Shown: positions 46,658-57,356, counted from the first letter of the stretch. The stretch: DNA of 64,000 bases from Rhodosorus marinus (GCA_029953675.1 JAMWBK010000004.1:1612001-1676000), one strand, 5' to 3'. Numbers and translations: made by a program. Notes: generated by a model not told the origin, from the letters alone.

Positions 46658-49600
46658 ATGGCTGTTTTCAAGCGATTGGTTTGGTCATTTTTGCTGCTGG
46701 TTGTCTGGATCGAAGGTTGTTTCGCGAAGATCGATGTGGTCGGTAGGAGCGTTGAATCATCTGAATGGAGTACGCTCGGGATCGGTGCGCCAAGCTCGGT
46801 GTTTTTCTCCCCATCCCGGACTGGGCCCCTGTACTTGGGTACGGATATAGGGGTCGTAGCGGCGTTGTCACGTGATAAGGGCCGTATTCGTAAGTGGATG
46901 CTGGAAATTTTGTTGCCACCTACCCCAAGACTCAAGTTCCTTTGTCAAGGGTTACACCGCTCACCCCACTCCTCCGTTCATTCAGTGTGGAGGTACCTAC
47001 CTCCAGAATTCTCGGAATCGGTGTCGAAAATCATCCTCAACGAGCACGATAGATATCTCGCAGCCGAGAGCATTCAGAAGTCCGGAATGATCTCTATAAG
47101 AGTGTTCTCTAGCTCTGATGGTACCCTTCTGTGGCAGCGCGAAGTTTGCAAACTATCCGGGAAGGCAAAAGTCCACGTGAGATTCGAGCCCAAAAGGATA
47201 CAGCCCCTCGCATGAGATGCATTCTAATCTTCCAAGGCCAAATCCACAGGTGGAGATTGTAGGTGATGAGCAACTGGGCATCCTCTGTTGCGACAACGAG
47301 ATCTCCCTTAGAAGCCTTCGCGATGGCAGCATCATTGCCGAGATGACGTCCTGCGAAGCATCGGATTTGGTTCAAGGCATTGGATCTTGGAAAGATGAAT
47401 CTGGGGACACTGTTGCATCTGTGATCGGTTTCAACGAGCTGAGCAAAAAGACTTTCATCGCAGATGTAAGCTCCAAAGCTCCCTTCCAGAAGCGATTCAG
47501 TTGCCTTACTCCCCTACCACCCTTTGCATCTTGACACAGTTGCAGAGCACGCAGATGAGCACCGAGCAAGGCATGCTGACGTTCACAAGGAGAAAAGAGT
47601 TTGAAGACATAAGTTCTTGTGACAGGGATGGATTCGTGCAAATCAATCGATACATGTTCGCATGCTCAGCTGAGAACGCTCTCTACTTGTTCGATCTTCG
47701 TGCTCAATCATCTCACACTGTACATGATTCACAGCCTTACAAGGTACGAAAACGAAGCAGCTGCTGTGAAGTTTCTGAGCGACGTCTACTCATCGAGAAA
47801 GGCTCATGCCGCACTGATCTTTCTGATACAGATCGACAGCTCGTACCCGATAAGTTCCGATACGATGCAGTACCGGGACGCGTTCGGAGAGGTTCGAGTT
47901 GTGAACTTGGAAAGCTTCGAAACGTTCGCTCTAAGTGATGTTTCAATTGCACACAATGAGCTCTGCGCCAGCGGAGATATCATCGCAACGTCTAAGGTAC
48001 AAGCTTGCCATCCGTACAAGAGCCTTGTTTGCTGAGATGCATCTCAAGTTTGGATGGGTTTCTGTTCCTTAACCTGAGCCACGCTTTTGGCGTTCTGTTT
48101 CCAACTTTGCACGTTCTTAGATCCAAAGTGAGGGCAAAGAGTTGACGATTAGCATGTACAGGGCTAGTGAGTCGTCCACTTTCATAGACGCTCCAGATGA
48201 AAAAGTTGCTGGGAGTGTACGAAGATGTTACCTATCGTCTTTTACGAGCGAGATCGTCTCCGTCACTTCTGGTGGGGATGTCGTCATGAGTAGCTTCGAC
48301 AAGAACAAGCAGGTAAGAAGAGTGACAGTAAAAACGCTGGACGAAAGTCGATGTCTGGGTCTGGCTTAGCTGTGCTCGGATTATTTTTTTTTGGATTTTG
48401 GTGGCAGAGCATCAAATGGATTAGAGAAGAAGCAATTGCTTACGTTACTGATGCAATGTTTGGATCGAGCTTACCCAATGAAGAGGGTGAGTTTGTGGAG
48501 ACATCCCTTTTGCTCTGCTCGGAAAATCATGACAATTCTTAGGACTGCGTTGTCTTACACTTCTTCACGGGTTTGAAAATTCTCTCACAGGGGATGACGG
48601 CGATTGGACATCCACTAGCTTCGCACAGCACTGGTACGATTGGATTAGGTCGAAACTCTTCGAGCATGTTAGCACAGAGGAGCACCGCGCTGTGGTTCTG
48701 CTTTCCAGCAAAGGAAAGATGTTCGGTCTGTCAACCAAGGACGGCAAGAAACTGTGGTCGCGTGAGATCGCGTCTTCCGAAGTTTCGTGGAACTCGAGGC
48801 TTTTTAAACTCGATGACAGTAGAGTCGCCGCGGTGTCGTCCGCCACATGGACGAGCATCGCGGAGTTTCTTAACACGACAAGCGGCGAAGAATACGCAAA
48901 ACCGTTTTCGGAGCGGTTCGCGTTTGTCAACAGCATTCCTTTGAACTCATCCCTCGTCATCCTTGGGTCCAACGGCGAGAATATTGCGGCACCTGATTCT
49001 AAGAAAGGTATGGTCAACCCGCCTTGTGACGCTCTTGATGAAGTACTGACTGAATGCCCTCCCTTCGCACCGAACCGCAGAAGAAAACTTGCGTGATGTC
49101 TACTGGGTAAACTCAAACCGGGACGGCAAATCAATTCAAGGCTATCGTGCTGGAGAAGTCATCTCCGGCGGTTGGCAGGTTGCACCACCTCCAGGAGAGC
49201 GTTTTGCACTCCTTAAGAGCATCCCTGAAGAAGGTACTTTCCTCAAAGTCGGATGCATACGTGCACAGCGACCCCAGCATTGATGACAGCGTTGTCGGCG
49301 CTGACTGTTTTCCCTTTTATCCCTCTCCTCGTTCTGCAGGAGAGTTCATTGCCTCGGCGACCAGGCCAACGGGGAATCGCAGAGTTCTCCACAAGTATAT
49401 TAACAGAATGGCTGTTGCGGCAATCACATCTCCAGAGGAAGGCGATCAAGGTGTAACAGTCTACCTGATTGATGCGGTCAGAGGGAAGGTCTTGGACACG
49501 GCGCATCATGTGAATGGGACAGGGCCAGTATCACTGGTTCGGTGTGAGAACTGGATTGTTTATAGGTAGGCTGACTGGATGCTGCATAGCGTCTTGGGGG

Positions 49601-50834
49601 AAGAGAGAGCGTGTTTCGCTGACTTTTGAAAGATGTCTTTTTGGCCCCGTCTCGTAGTTTTTGGGACGTTGCCAGGAAATCGGATCAGATCTACGTGATT
49701 GACTACTTCGAACCGAGGCAGGACTGGTTTCCGAAAGAAATCGGTCCAGCCGTGCTCAAGGCAGTGACAGGTGGAGAAATTGAGAAAGGTTTGAGAGAGC
49801 TTTTGTGCCTGTGAACTCCAAAATTACGTGCAGACCACTAAACGGAAAGTCGCTTTCTCCTCGGTACAGAGTTGCCAACAACTCCGCACGCGATTCCGAA
49901 TCCAGTTGCAGCTCGTATCGGCTTTGAAGGTAAGTGAACGACGGGAGTTTTGTCGTGCTAGGCACTCCCGAGTGTGTGCAGGGAAGCCTGATAGTTGAGC
50001 GTGTTCTGTGTACGTAGTGGATGGACGAATTACTGGCCTGGATGTGACGACGACCGAACGGGCGATCACCATGCGGAGCATTGTCGTCCATCTAGTACGG
50101 GCTTTCTCGGCTACATGCTCTTTTAAGTACTGTATGGTAGTTGTCGCATTGTTTGTATTGAACGAGTTCCTTGTTTTCTCTCCGAAAAGGATAAGTCACG
50201 CATAGTGGTGCTGCCGAAGGAAGTATTGGACCCTCGTCGACCCGTTGGAGTTCCTACAGAAGAACATAGGGTGCGAAGAACAGAGCTGTAGTGTTGGTTT
50301 CACACAATTTTGTACAAGCGAATTTTTGGACTAATCATCCATCTCTTGATCTTAGTAGGCTGAGATGTTGATGCCTTACAATCCGTTTATCAGTCTCCTG
50401 GTCGGATCCGTATACGCGAGCAAGGACCTGTTAATTCCGGGCTTGAGGAACAGTTTCACCGCGCCCGTGAGGGGGAGGGAAAGTAGCTCACATGTTCTCG
50501 CGGTGAGTAGTACTCTTTACTGGCAAAACGCGATGGACCTGAAGCTCACCGAGATCTATTCCACTGCTCTAGTCTGGGATTGATATCTTCCACACTGTAC
50601 TTGCGCCAGCCGGTAAATTTGACGCGCTCACGGTAAGTTTACAGGAACCGAAAATGAGGAAGCGACGGCTGCATTGAGAAGGCTGGACTTATTGATTACT
50701 ACTACGTGCGAATCCAGGATGAGTTTATGTACACCACAGTTCAAATAGCGCTCGTCATAATGATCATGAGCACACTTGTGCTAAGAATCCTGTCTTCCAA
50801 ACTCATGAGAAGCCGCGCGTGGCTGCAGGGCTAG
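46658..50834 (+). CDS. EMC1: ER membrane protein complex subunit 1
   Basis: Seventeen exons: 46658-46889, 46986-47176, 47250-47465, 47540-47743, 47832-47996, 48121-48312, 48408-48486, 48591-49007, 49081-49233, 49340-49565, 49658-49788, 49870-49929, 50018-50094, 50190-50270, 50359-50502, 50573-50632 and 50718-50834; every junction keeps phase, 914 aa. EMC1 is the large lumenal subunit of the EMC insertase, which places tail-anchored and multipass proteins in the ER membrane. Seen: a signal peptide (RLVWSFLLLVVWIEGCFA), a PQQ-like beta propeller (VFFSPSRTGPLYLGTD, KMFGLSTKDGKKLWSRE), SIKWIREEAIAYV, and the conserved C-terminal DUF1620 region: HKYINRMAVAAIT, VYLIDAVRGKVL, GPVSLVRCENWIVY, VLDPRRP, SGIDIFHTVLAPAGKFD, then a transmembrane helix and short basic tail. 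Intron dense, unlike the intronless gene just upstream. Confidence 0.93.
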
Positions 50835-51499
50835 GCCCCGAGTTGCAGACCGTGCAACGTTTATCATGACAAAGTCAAGCGCCTGACTTCTCTGGAGGTA
50901 CGGAGGAGTGCGAAAAGAGGAAGAGTGCCGTCGAGAGTCTTTTTCTGCATATTCCCCTGCGTGAAGATAGTGGTCAATGGAGGCAGGCAGAAATTCCGGG
51001 AGATGAGCCATGTCCGTCTGTAACCCATGACGGCCCAGGATGACGCCAAACTATCACGTACACAAGTGACGAGTTTCCAGAGCGCAGACTGTGGGTAGCC
51101 CTGCGCGGGCACCACCCCTGCAAGTTCTCAATCAAGCTTCCTAACTAACATCGGAGTGAAGCTATCGACAATAAGTCTCCGCAACTGTTCATTAATAAAA
51201 TAGATTGACCATGAAACCCACACTACGAAACTTGCCCCCCTTGATTTGCTCGCCAGCTCCCGCCGTGCAGATTAATCACAGTCAACAATTTGCTTTGAAG
51301 GCTGAAATTCTATTCTGAGTTCTAAACTGCTTTTGGTTCCGAAACAAAACCGCGCGGAAAGTGCGCAGACCACGAGGTTTCGATCCTGCTTCTGCCCACC
51401 TTGACGGCGTCTCGCTTCACTCGGAGTCGATGGAGGGCCACAGCGGACATGTCAGATGAGCCCTCCAACGCTAGGCGGAGGCCAATCTATCTGGTCGTC
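50835..51499. other. Intergenic, no gene
   Basis: 3' flank of EMC1. No recognised feature. Confidence 0.55.
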
Positions 51500-51782
51500 A
51501 ACGGGTCAAAATGTGAATTTGGGAACAAGCCTTCGATGACGCGATTCGCAATGCGTCTGTCGATGAGATTGAAGGCATTCTCCAAGTCGAGCTTTAGGAC
51601 CACGTCCTCGGGGCGTGCTGCGAGGCGAGCTTCGAGCCGCCACTGACAGAGATGCCGAGCTGGTCAGGGAGTAGAAAGGGAGTACGGGGCTTAGGGTTCT
51701 TAGCGCATTGCCTTATCACCACTCCTAGGATTTCTTGCGACCAGCCTGTCAGCTGCGAAGAGCCCTGAATTGTTTTCGGCAC
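51500..51782 (-). pseudogene. Degraded non-LTR-type reverse transcriptase fragment
   Basis: On the minus strand, PFLLPDQLGISVSGGSKLA is followed, after a one-base frame change, by RPEDVVLKLDLENAFNLIDRR and then ANRVIEGLFP. This is the start of a reverse transcriptase palm domain, where related elements have QLGV..GGAE, then a LKLDxxNAFNxxxR block. The frame then ends. No YxDD motif is nearby. It is a decayed remnant unrelated to the LTR element that follows. Confidence 0.6.
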
Positions 51783-52071
51783 CGCATAGGCGTGCGCTTA
51801 CCAAGCGCGCTGGATTCACGCACATTGGTATTGCCTGCCCTCAATATAGCCTGTGTTTCTAGCACATTCATTCTGGCATCGGTCTTGCAATCCGTGACAA
51901 CTACCCCGCTGTCGTTTTCACAATAAGCGAGATGAAGCGGCATGGCTCGATGAGCTTGGATGCTGGCGGGAGCGCTAGAGAATGATTCTATTCCCCGATC
52001 TTTAGCGTTCTCGAACTTGTAGTTGGTCAATCTCAGGCAGCGGACAGTCTGCAACTGTCCTCTGACAGTGC
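51783..52071. other. Spacer before LTR element
   Basis: Short flank between the RT relic and the LTR element; nothing else seen. Confidence 0.4.
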
Positions 52072-52076
52072 TGAAC
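52072..52076. repeat. Target-site duplication TGAAC, left copy (right copy 54129-54133)
   Basis: TGAAC lies directly before the 5' LTR and again directly after the 3' LTR, the 5-bp duplication expected of an LTR retrotransposon integrase. It shows that the 2052-bp element inserted as a unit. Confidence 0.9.
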
Positions 52077-52295
52077 TGTTAGAACTTGCCCTGACAGCTG
52101 TGTAATCTGTGTAAGACACTCCCTACTTTTGTGTAAGATCCCTACTTTAGTGTAATACGCTAGTGTGCTAGTATTTCTACTTTACTGTCAGGCACGTCTT
52201 AGTTTACAGTAACCAAGACTATATAAGACCTAGCATTGCTAGATCTTGAGACCTAGAATGGAGTAAAGGACAAGTTGGTGAGAAGAGTTCTAACA
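52077..52295 (+). repeat. 5' LTR
   Basis: 219 bp, starts TGTTAGAACTTGCC and ends GAGTTCTAACA, so the ends carry a short inverted TGTTAGAACT/AGTTCTAACA. Contains TATATAAG at 52220. It matches the 3' LTR except for about five substitutions, clustered near 52133-52138, plus 52162 and 52253 (approximate). Confidence 0.93.
52220..52226 (+). promoter_or_regulatory. TATA box in the 5' LTR
   Basis: TATATAA about 75 bases before the LTR end; placed as expected for the U3 promoter of the element. The same motif is in the 3' LTR. Confidence 0.6.
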
Positions 52296-52315
52296 GTGGT
52301 CTCATCGCTCAAAGG
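52296..52315 (+). promoter_or_regulatory. Putative primer-binding site
   Basis: The sequence immediately after the 5' LTR starts GTGGTCTCATCGC. TGG near the LTR end is usual for tRNA priming (complement of CCA). The tRNA was not identified. Confidence 0.4.
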
Positions 52316-52384
52316 TTTAAGAGGATACGAACGGAGGGAGGGGCGATCTAGCGGAAGCAGGAGGACTCGAGTAGCCAACTTCAA

Positions 52385-53113
52385 ATGACTACGTTTACCA
52401 TACCCCCGCCCGAGGCTTACGACGGCAAGCGGGATGTCGTCAAAATTCAGACGTTCGTAGCCTCACTGCGCTACTTGAACTTCCATCACGTAGCAGACTC
52501 CGGCCGCCAGTCAGTCCAGTACGCGGGGCTGTTTTTGAGAGCCCAGGCCCAGGTCTGGTACCAGGGTCTTCGACAAGCGGCGGATGGCATCCCGGAGGCA
52601 CTGGACTCTCTCGAAGACTTCGAACAGGCCCTGCGAGGACAGTTCGAGCCTCACGACCATATCGAGCGAGTCCGGGCCAAACTGCGCAGCGCTCGACAAC
52701 GCGGCCCTGATGTCACCCGTTATGTCGAGTATCTGGATGAACTTTTCCTGCAATTGGGCGAGTTCATCAGCGACTCTGAAAGGCTGGAGCGCTTTAAGGC
52801 GGGCTTGACTGGTCGTGAGCGAGACTTCGTCTACTATGGTCGACCCAAGACCTATGAAGAAGCGAAAGCCATCGCATTGAGCCTGGCGGGTGCCCACGAG
52901 ATGCCGAAGGAAGCGACGAAGGGATCCTCGGATCCACCAAGAAGCAAACCCCGCACAACGTCACCGCGCCGGCCCCACACGCGCAGCATGGGGTCACCGC
53001 CAACCTGCTACAAGTGTCAAGAGGTAGGACACTTTAAACGAGATTGCCCCCGGCGACTGGCGTATTTGCAGGCGGAGGTGACACGCTTGTCGAGCCTACA
53101 GGAGGAAAACTAA
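52385..53113 (+). CDS. gag: Retrotransposon Gag polyprotein
   Basis: 242 aa. Residues about 1-170 form a Ty3-type capsid-like helical domain (FVASLRYLNF, AQVWYQGLRQ, FEQALRGQFEP, YVEYLDELFLQL, RFKAGLTGRERDFV), the usual retrotransposon gag family layout. A basic Pro/Arg/Ser linker leads to one zinc knuckle, CYKCQEVGHFKRDC (CX2CX4HX4C), at about residues 209-222, which binds the element RNA. A short coiled tail ends at TAA. The protein is complete and shows no stop or frameshift. It forms the particle that packages the element RNA. Confidence 0.93.
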   Translation: MTTFTIPPPEAYDGKRDVVKIQTFVASLRYLNFHHVADSGRQSVQYAGLFLRAQAQVWYQGLRQAADGIPEALDSLEDFEQALRGQFEPHDHIERVRAKLRSARQRGPDVTRYVEYLDELFLQLGEFISDSERLERFKAGLTGRERDFVYYGRPKTYEEAKAIALSLAGAHEMPKEATKGSSDPPRSKPRTTSPRRPHTRSMGSPPTCYKCQEVGHFKRDCPRRLAYLQAEVTRLSSLQEEN

Positions 53114-53763
53114 CGGACTCCGGACGAGGGATGCCGTCCGAGAGTCCAACGACCAGCATCCCAACCGTTGGGTTACAGCAACGGGGTAATGCAGGCCTAA
53201 CTGCAATAGGCGTGGTGGCGGCGGAACCGGTGGAATGTCTCATCGACACCGGTGCGGTGACGGCAATTAGAGAGGACGTTGCGAAAGCCGCCAACCTACC
53301 GAGGTACGACGAGCCACGGACATACAGGTTGGCTGTCGGTGAGGAGACTGTGATCAGCCCCGGAGTGACGGAGACAACGATCACACTCCAGGGACGACAA
53401 TTCAATACGAAGCTGCGAATATTCAAGCATCTAAGCCACGATGTATACTTAGGTCTCGATTTCTTGAGGCAACATCGGATAACTGTCGATTGTAGCGCGG
53501 AACCCCCACAGCTGGTACTGGGAGCGGAAGACACCAGCATGCGGGGGATAACAAGTATGGAGACGGAGGAAGAAATAGGGGAGAGGTCTGGCGCGGTCAT
53601 CCGGGAAGGGAAAGGCCTAGAGAAAGGCGGAAAGGACCAGGTTGCCGACCCAGGAGAGAAGTTTTCCCGGCTCACGGCACCAAACTCACGGCACCAAACT
53701 TCTCTCCTGGGTCGGCAACCTGGTCCTTTCCGCCTTTCTCTAGGCCTTTCCCTTCCCGGATGA
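53044..53763 (+). CDS. pro: Retroviral-type aspartic protease, frame -1 to gag
   Basis: An open frame that overlaps the end of gag by 70 bases in the -1 frame and has no proper ATG at its start, so it is expected to be made by -1 frameshifting as a Gag-Pro fusion. The active site is LIDTGAVTAIRED at about residues 65-77 (DTGA), followed by TYRLAVGEE and a hydrophobic strand with VYLGLDFLRQHRI, the second half of a retropepsin. The domain is complete by about 53530. After that the frame enters the left arm of the inverted repeat, crosses the loop and ends within the right arm, so its C-terminal tail is an artefact of that structure. GGAAAAC next to the gag stop codon is a possible but non-ideal slip site. 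Confidence 0.85.
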   Translation: MPPATGVFAGGGDTLVEPTGGKLTDSGRGMPSESPTTSIPTVGLQQRGNAGLTAIGVVAAEPVECLIDTGAVTAIREDVAKAANLPRYDEPRTYRLAVGEETVISPGVTETTITLQGRQFNTKLRIFKHLSHDVYLGLDFLRQHRITVDCSAEPPQLVLGAEDTSMRGITSMETEEEIGERSGAVIREGKGLEKGGKDQVADPGEKFSRLTAPNSRHQTSLLGRQPGPFRLSLGLSLPG

Positions 53764-53868
53764 CCGCGCCAGACCTCTCCCCTATTTCTTCCTCCGTCTC
53801 CATACTTGTTATCCCCCGCATGCTGGTGTCTTCCGCTCCCAGTACCAGCTGTGGGGGTTCCGCGCTAC
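53492..53868. repeat. Perfect 173-bp inverted repeat, 31-bp loop
   Basis: Left arm 53492-53664 and right arm 53696-53868 are exact reverse complements; paired positions sum to 107360 along the whole length with no mismatch or gap. The loop (53665-53695) contains CTCACGGCACCAAA twice in tandem. The left arm is the 3' part of the protease frame; the right arm replaces what should be pol. A transcript could form a very long hairpin just before the 3' LTR. Confidence 0.95.
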
Positions 53869-53901
53869 CTTCAACTTCTTGAGTTTGTCCCCAAACTCGG
53901 C

Positions 53902-53909
53902 GGGAGGAA
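53902..53909 (+). promoter_or_regulatory. Polypurine tract
   Basis: GGGAGGAA directly before the 3' LTR, the expected plus-strand primer site for reverse transcription. Confidence 0.65.
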
Positions 53910-54128
53910 TGTTAGAACTTGCCCTGACAGCTGTGTAATCTGTGTAAGACACTCCCTACTTCAGCGTAAGATCCCTACTTTAGTGTAAGACGCTAGTGTG
54001 CTAGTATTTCTACTTTACTGTCAGGCACGTCTTAGTTTACAGTAACCAAGACTATATAAGACCTAGCATTGCTAGATCTTGAGATCTAGAATGGAGTAAA
54101 GGACAAGTTGGTGAGAAGAGTTCTAACA
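53910..54128 (+). repeat. 3' LTR
   Basis: 219 bp, same ends as the 5' LTR and about five substitutions relative to it. Followed by the right TGAAC target-site copy. Confidence 0.93.
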
Positions 54129-54133
54129 TGAAC

Positions 54134-55847
54134 TTGGCTCACCACTCTTGCTCGTCTGCTACGGATGGGTTTGGACTTAGCAAGAAGTCCAGGGCGACAG
54201 GTAGAGTATTTCCAGTTCCAGTCAACAAATCGAGCAAAAGATTTGGGACAAGCCCGAACAAATTCTGACCTGCGGCAGTTCAGGTCATTGAGGTCACCCA
54301 TTGAACTAAGGGTATGGACTCCCCTTCGTGTTGCTTGTCTCTTGTGACGGTTGTGATCCTATCGCTCAAGATCTGTCCGGTACGAGTCTCGAAAACGGTA
54401 TGCATGTCTCGACTACGTCTGCCCTCCTACCACTGCCCCAAAAAGACAGCGACACAAAGACGACATCAAGGAGAACTAAAAAAGTACATCCAACAAACCG
54501 TCGATATCGGGTTGTGGCCCCAAGAACAGAAAAGAGCGCAAAAGTTTTCCAAACCCTCTCCTTCCCGTTGAGTGTTCGTGGCAAGGAAAGCGTCTTACCG
54601 CTTTTTACATATGGCACAAACCAGAGAGGTTGTGAGACCAACAGATGGAAAAACAACGTATTTCCTAGATTCTTAGGAAAGAAAAGAAACCGTACTCTCC
54701 TTAACACTTCCCCCCCATCTCCGCAACCCCAGAGGTGGAATATCAGGAAATTGAACAGGATATTAAAAAACGGAAAAATCGACCAATACCTCCAACCCCC
54801 CTCCAACCCCCCCGGAAACCCTTCCAACGTCCTCCTCGTCATTGCGTCCCAATTAAGGATTGCGCCATTCGTCGACTCTTCAGGACATGAGGAATTTCAG
54901 AATTCGCGTTGTCCATTACTCCACTCGCGCTAGAGGGAGCGTCAGTCGATCCTCCCAATTTCAACGCTCATCCCTTTAAAAACAAAATATTTCAAAATTT
55001 TCGTCTACTGTCAATATTTTCCTTTTTTCAATTCCATATCTCCATTTATTTTTATTTTTCCAAGCATAATATCCCATGTCCCCTTCTTCTTGAAACTTCG
55101 CCCTGCCCCTCTTTTCGGCCTCCCAACCGTAGCCGTCAAAGAATTTCAACAACACCCCCCTTGAAAACCTCTCTCATATATTGTAATATTATTGAATATC
55201 CATAAAAGCTATGCAGGGGTTATTAAATATCACGGGCATTTGTCACTGCTCCCAACCACAGGGGGGGGGAGGGAAATGTGTTTGTACTAGCGGCAAACTG
55301 CTAAACATCAATTTTAAATATAAAAGAGAAATTCTTAAATATTCGACTATACATTACTCTATCTCCAATCATGTGCTGTTCAGTATTTTACAGGAACAAA
55401 TTCTAAGATAAATCAAGAGACGACGGTTGGGCCGGATCGATGGCCAAACTCGCCTGATGTGACTCTATTGTCATCCCCGTCCCCCTCCTTTCACTGTATC
55501 TCCTTACCCTAAAACACAACTATTCCAGAAACTATTTACACTATTGGTTTAAAATATGGAATTCGATATCTAACCCCTAATCTTCCCCCGGAAATATCAC
55601 GGCAGGAGAGCCTGTCTGAAACCAAAAAAAAAGAAAAAAAAGATATACAAAAGTCTTTTTTTTGGTGAAACAATAAACAAAACTCCGAATGATATGAGAG
55701 AACAATTTTGTTTTGTATATAAATTTTATCCAGTTTGATAAAAGTATTTAGGTTTTTAGGAATAGTCGGGTTAAGCCTTTGGGGATGAAAGGCTTTCGTG
55801 ATGAGTTATCCAGAAACGAGGGTTTTGCGATGGAGGAGGTTTAAGGA

Positions 55848-55881
<34 letters not shown>

Positions 55882-56294
55882 TTTTATTAATGAAGGAGTT
55901 TTAGTATTGATGGAGAGTTCTGGTTTTAGTTAAAGGGTTAAGAACAGGCGGACAGGTAAGGCAGGTGGTTTAGGTTGTGGATGAATACGGGCGGGAGCAG
56001 AATGTCTGGTTTGGATTTTTTGCGAGGTTGATCTTGATCTCGTGTGGTTGTCCAGAGGGCGGGTGCTGGGGAGGGTGGGAGTGTGTGTTTGCTGTTGAAG
56101 GCTTGGGGATGACTGAGGATGAGAATGGATAGAGTATTGTGGAAGGGGATGTGTTGAGAAGGCATGGTTTTTGAGACACCGAACTGACGACGGCTTTGGT
56201 TCTGGTCTTGGTGCGCTTGGTTTCGGGTGTGGTTTGAGTGTTTTGAGGGTTCTGCGGGGGGGGTGAAGGTCTGGCGGTGAGCAAGGTTTCCCTT
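54134..56294. other. Intergenic, simple-sequence rich
   Basis: An uninterrupted plus frame of 201 codons at 54328-54933 is Ser/Pro/Lys/Arg rich without motifs; I do not call it. Contains a GT microsatellite at 55849-55879, C-runs near 54710, 54800 and 55145, and A-runs at 55620-55640. Upstream region of the bHLH gene. Confidence 0.5.
55849..55879 (+). repeat. GT microsatellite
   Basis: About 15 uninterrupted TG dinucleotides. Confidence 0.95.
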
Positions 56295-57356
56295 ATGTCT
56301 GAGGGCGACACTGTAGAGGTGTCGCGCGACTTCGGTCGGCTTGAAAGCCCGGCCAGGAAGGTTTGTGCTTTTTTGCGTTTCTTCGGCTTCTACTTTCGTC
56401 TGTTTTTTCCCGATGTTGCTTAAATATGACGGCTGTGTTTTGGTTTGTTTAGAACTGGCACAAAGACCACTCGAAGAAGTATCGAGCGAATGTGGGTGAA
56501 AAGTTTAAGCAGTTGAGTTCAGTCTTGGAGACAATTGGAGGAAAAGATGAGGCTTCGATCAAGTACAAGTCACAAATCCTCGAAAACGCCGTCGATCTGG
56601 TGAAAGTTTTGAGAGAGGATGTCAGCGTCCTCGAGGTTGAGGTATTGAGACTGAAAACGACTCCTATGGAAGTTGGTCATCCCCTCTTGGTTGCTTGGGC
56701 TGACGAATGTGAATTCTTCACTGCAGGTCGCGATGAGCTCCAGAAAGTTCCTGATGGACTGGATTGAGAGGAGCGTCATAGCGGCAGACAAACCATCCAA
56801 TGCTTTGCAACCGTTGGTGGAAATTGTCTGCAGAAAATGCTCTTGGAAATACGTTGAAGTCTGGGAGCCTATTGAGTCGGAAGCTGACGTACTGGAAATA
56901 GGTTTGGTCTCGTCGTTTGTTCGAGTAAAGAGCCCTGTAGCGAGGGATTTAGAGACCTTTGGCAAGAGGTAGGATTGCGATGTTCAGGACGAGGGAAAGA
57001 AGATTTCATCGTCACAGGTCTAACGCCATCTCTCCCTTGCCTGCAGGTCTTCCTCTGTGTTATTTAATCCAGGACTGGGTCTCGTCGGTCGGGTATGGAC
57101 GAGTATGAGAGGTGAATTGGTCAGTGATGTGTGTGAACCGTCAATGTTTCTCAGAGCAAATCTGGCAATGTGCAAAGGAATATCTTCATCGATTGCCATT
57201 CCGATTGTCGTGCTGGGTCGAACCTCGACTGTCGTCATTTTCTACGACACGGACTCGAGATTTGACAATCATAGTCTGAGACTAGCCGAGTCCATTGCGG
57301 CGAGCATAGGAACCATGTGTGGTGCAAAAATGAACAGAGAAGGGTTGAGGAAGTAG
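56295..57356 (+). CDS. bHLH transcription factor with GAF-like domain (paralogue A, with introns)
   Basis: Exons 56295-56360, 56453-56641, 56727-56968 and 57047-57356 join in frame to 268 aa. A basic-helix-loop-helix starts at about residue 25: HKDHSKKYRANVGEKFKQL, loop, then SQILENAVDLVKVLRE. The basic region has His/Ser instead of the usual E-R pair, so DNA specificity may differ. A GAF/MYC_N-like sensor domain follows: VAMSSRKFLMDWIERSV, CRKCSWKYVEVWEP, FNPGLGLVGRVWTS, SSSIAIPIVVLGRT and VIFYDTDSR. Such domains bind small ligands or partners; ligand unknown. It lacks the roughly 165-residue acidic leader of the convergent paralogue at 57961-59187; an upstream exon may be missed. Confidence 0.75.

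Larger units (their letters stand above)
52077..54128 (+). mobile_element. Short LTR retrotransposon with gag and protease only
   Basis: 2052 bp bounded by 219-bp LTRs that begin TG and end CA, with a TGAAC duplication on both sides. Internal order: primer-binding region after 52295, gag (52385-53113), retroviral-type aspartic protease in the -1 frame (to 53763), a 173-bp perfect inverted repeat (53492-53868), a purine tract (53902-53909), then the 3' LTR. Reverse transcriptase, RNase H and integrase are absent. The element must therefore have moved with enzymes supplied in trans. Gag and protease resemble Ty3/gypsy-type elements. LTRs differ at about five positions, which suggests a fairly recent insertion. 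Confidence 0.92.

Noticed and set aside
53034-53675. 213-codon minus-strand frame opposite the protease
   Set aside because: Antisense shadow of the protease frame, which has the DTGA active site and the expected order after gag.
54328-54933. 201-codon open frame, plus strand
   Set aside because: Composition follows local simple sequence (Ser, Pro, Lys, Arg), no motif, no plausible start context, and a competing open frame on the opposite strand.
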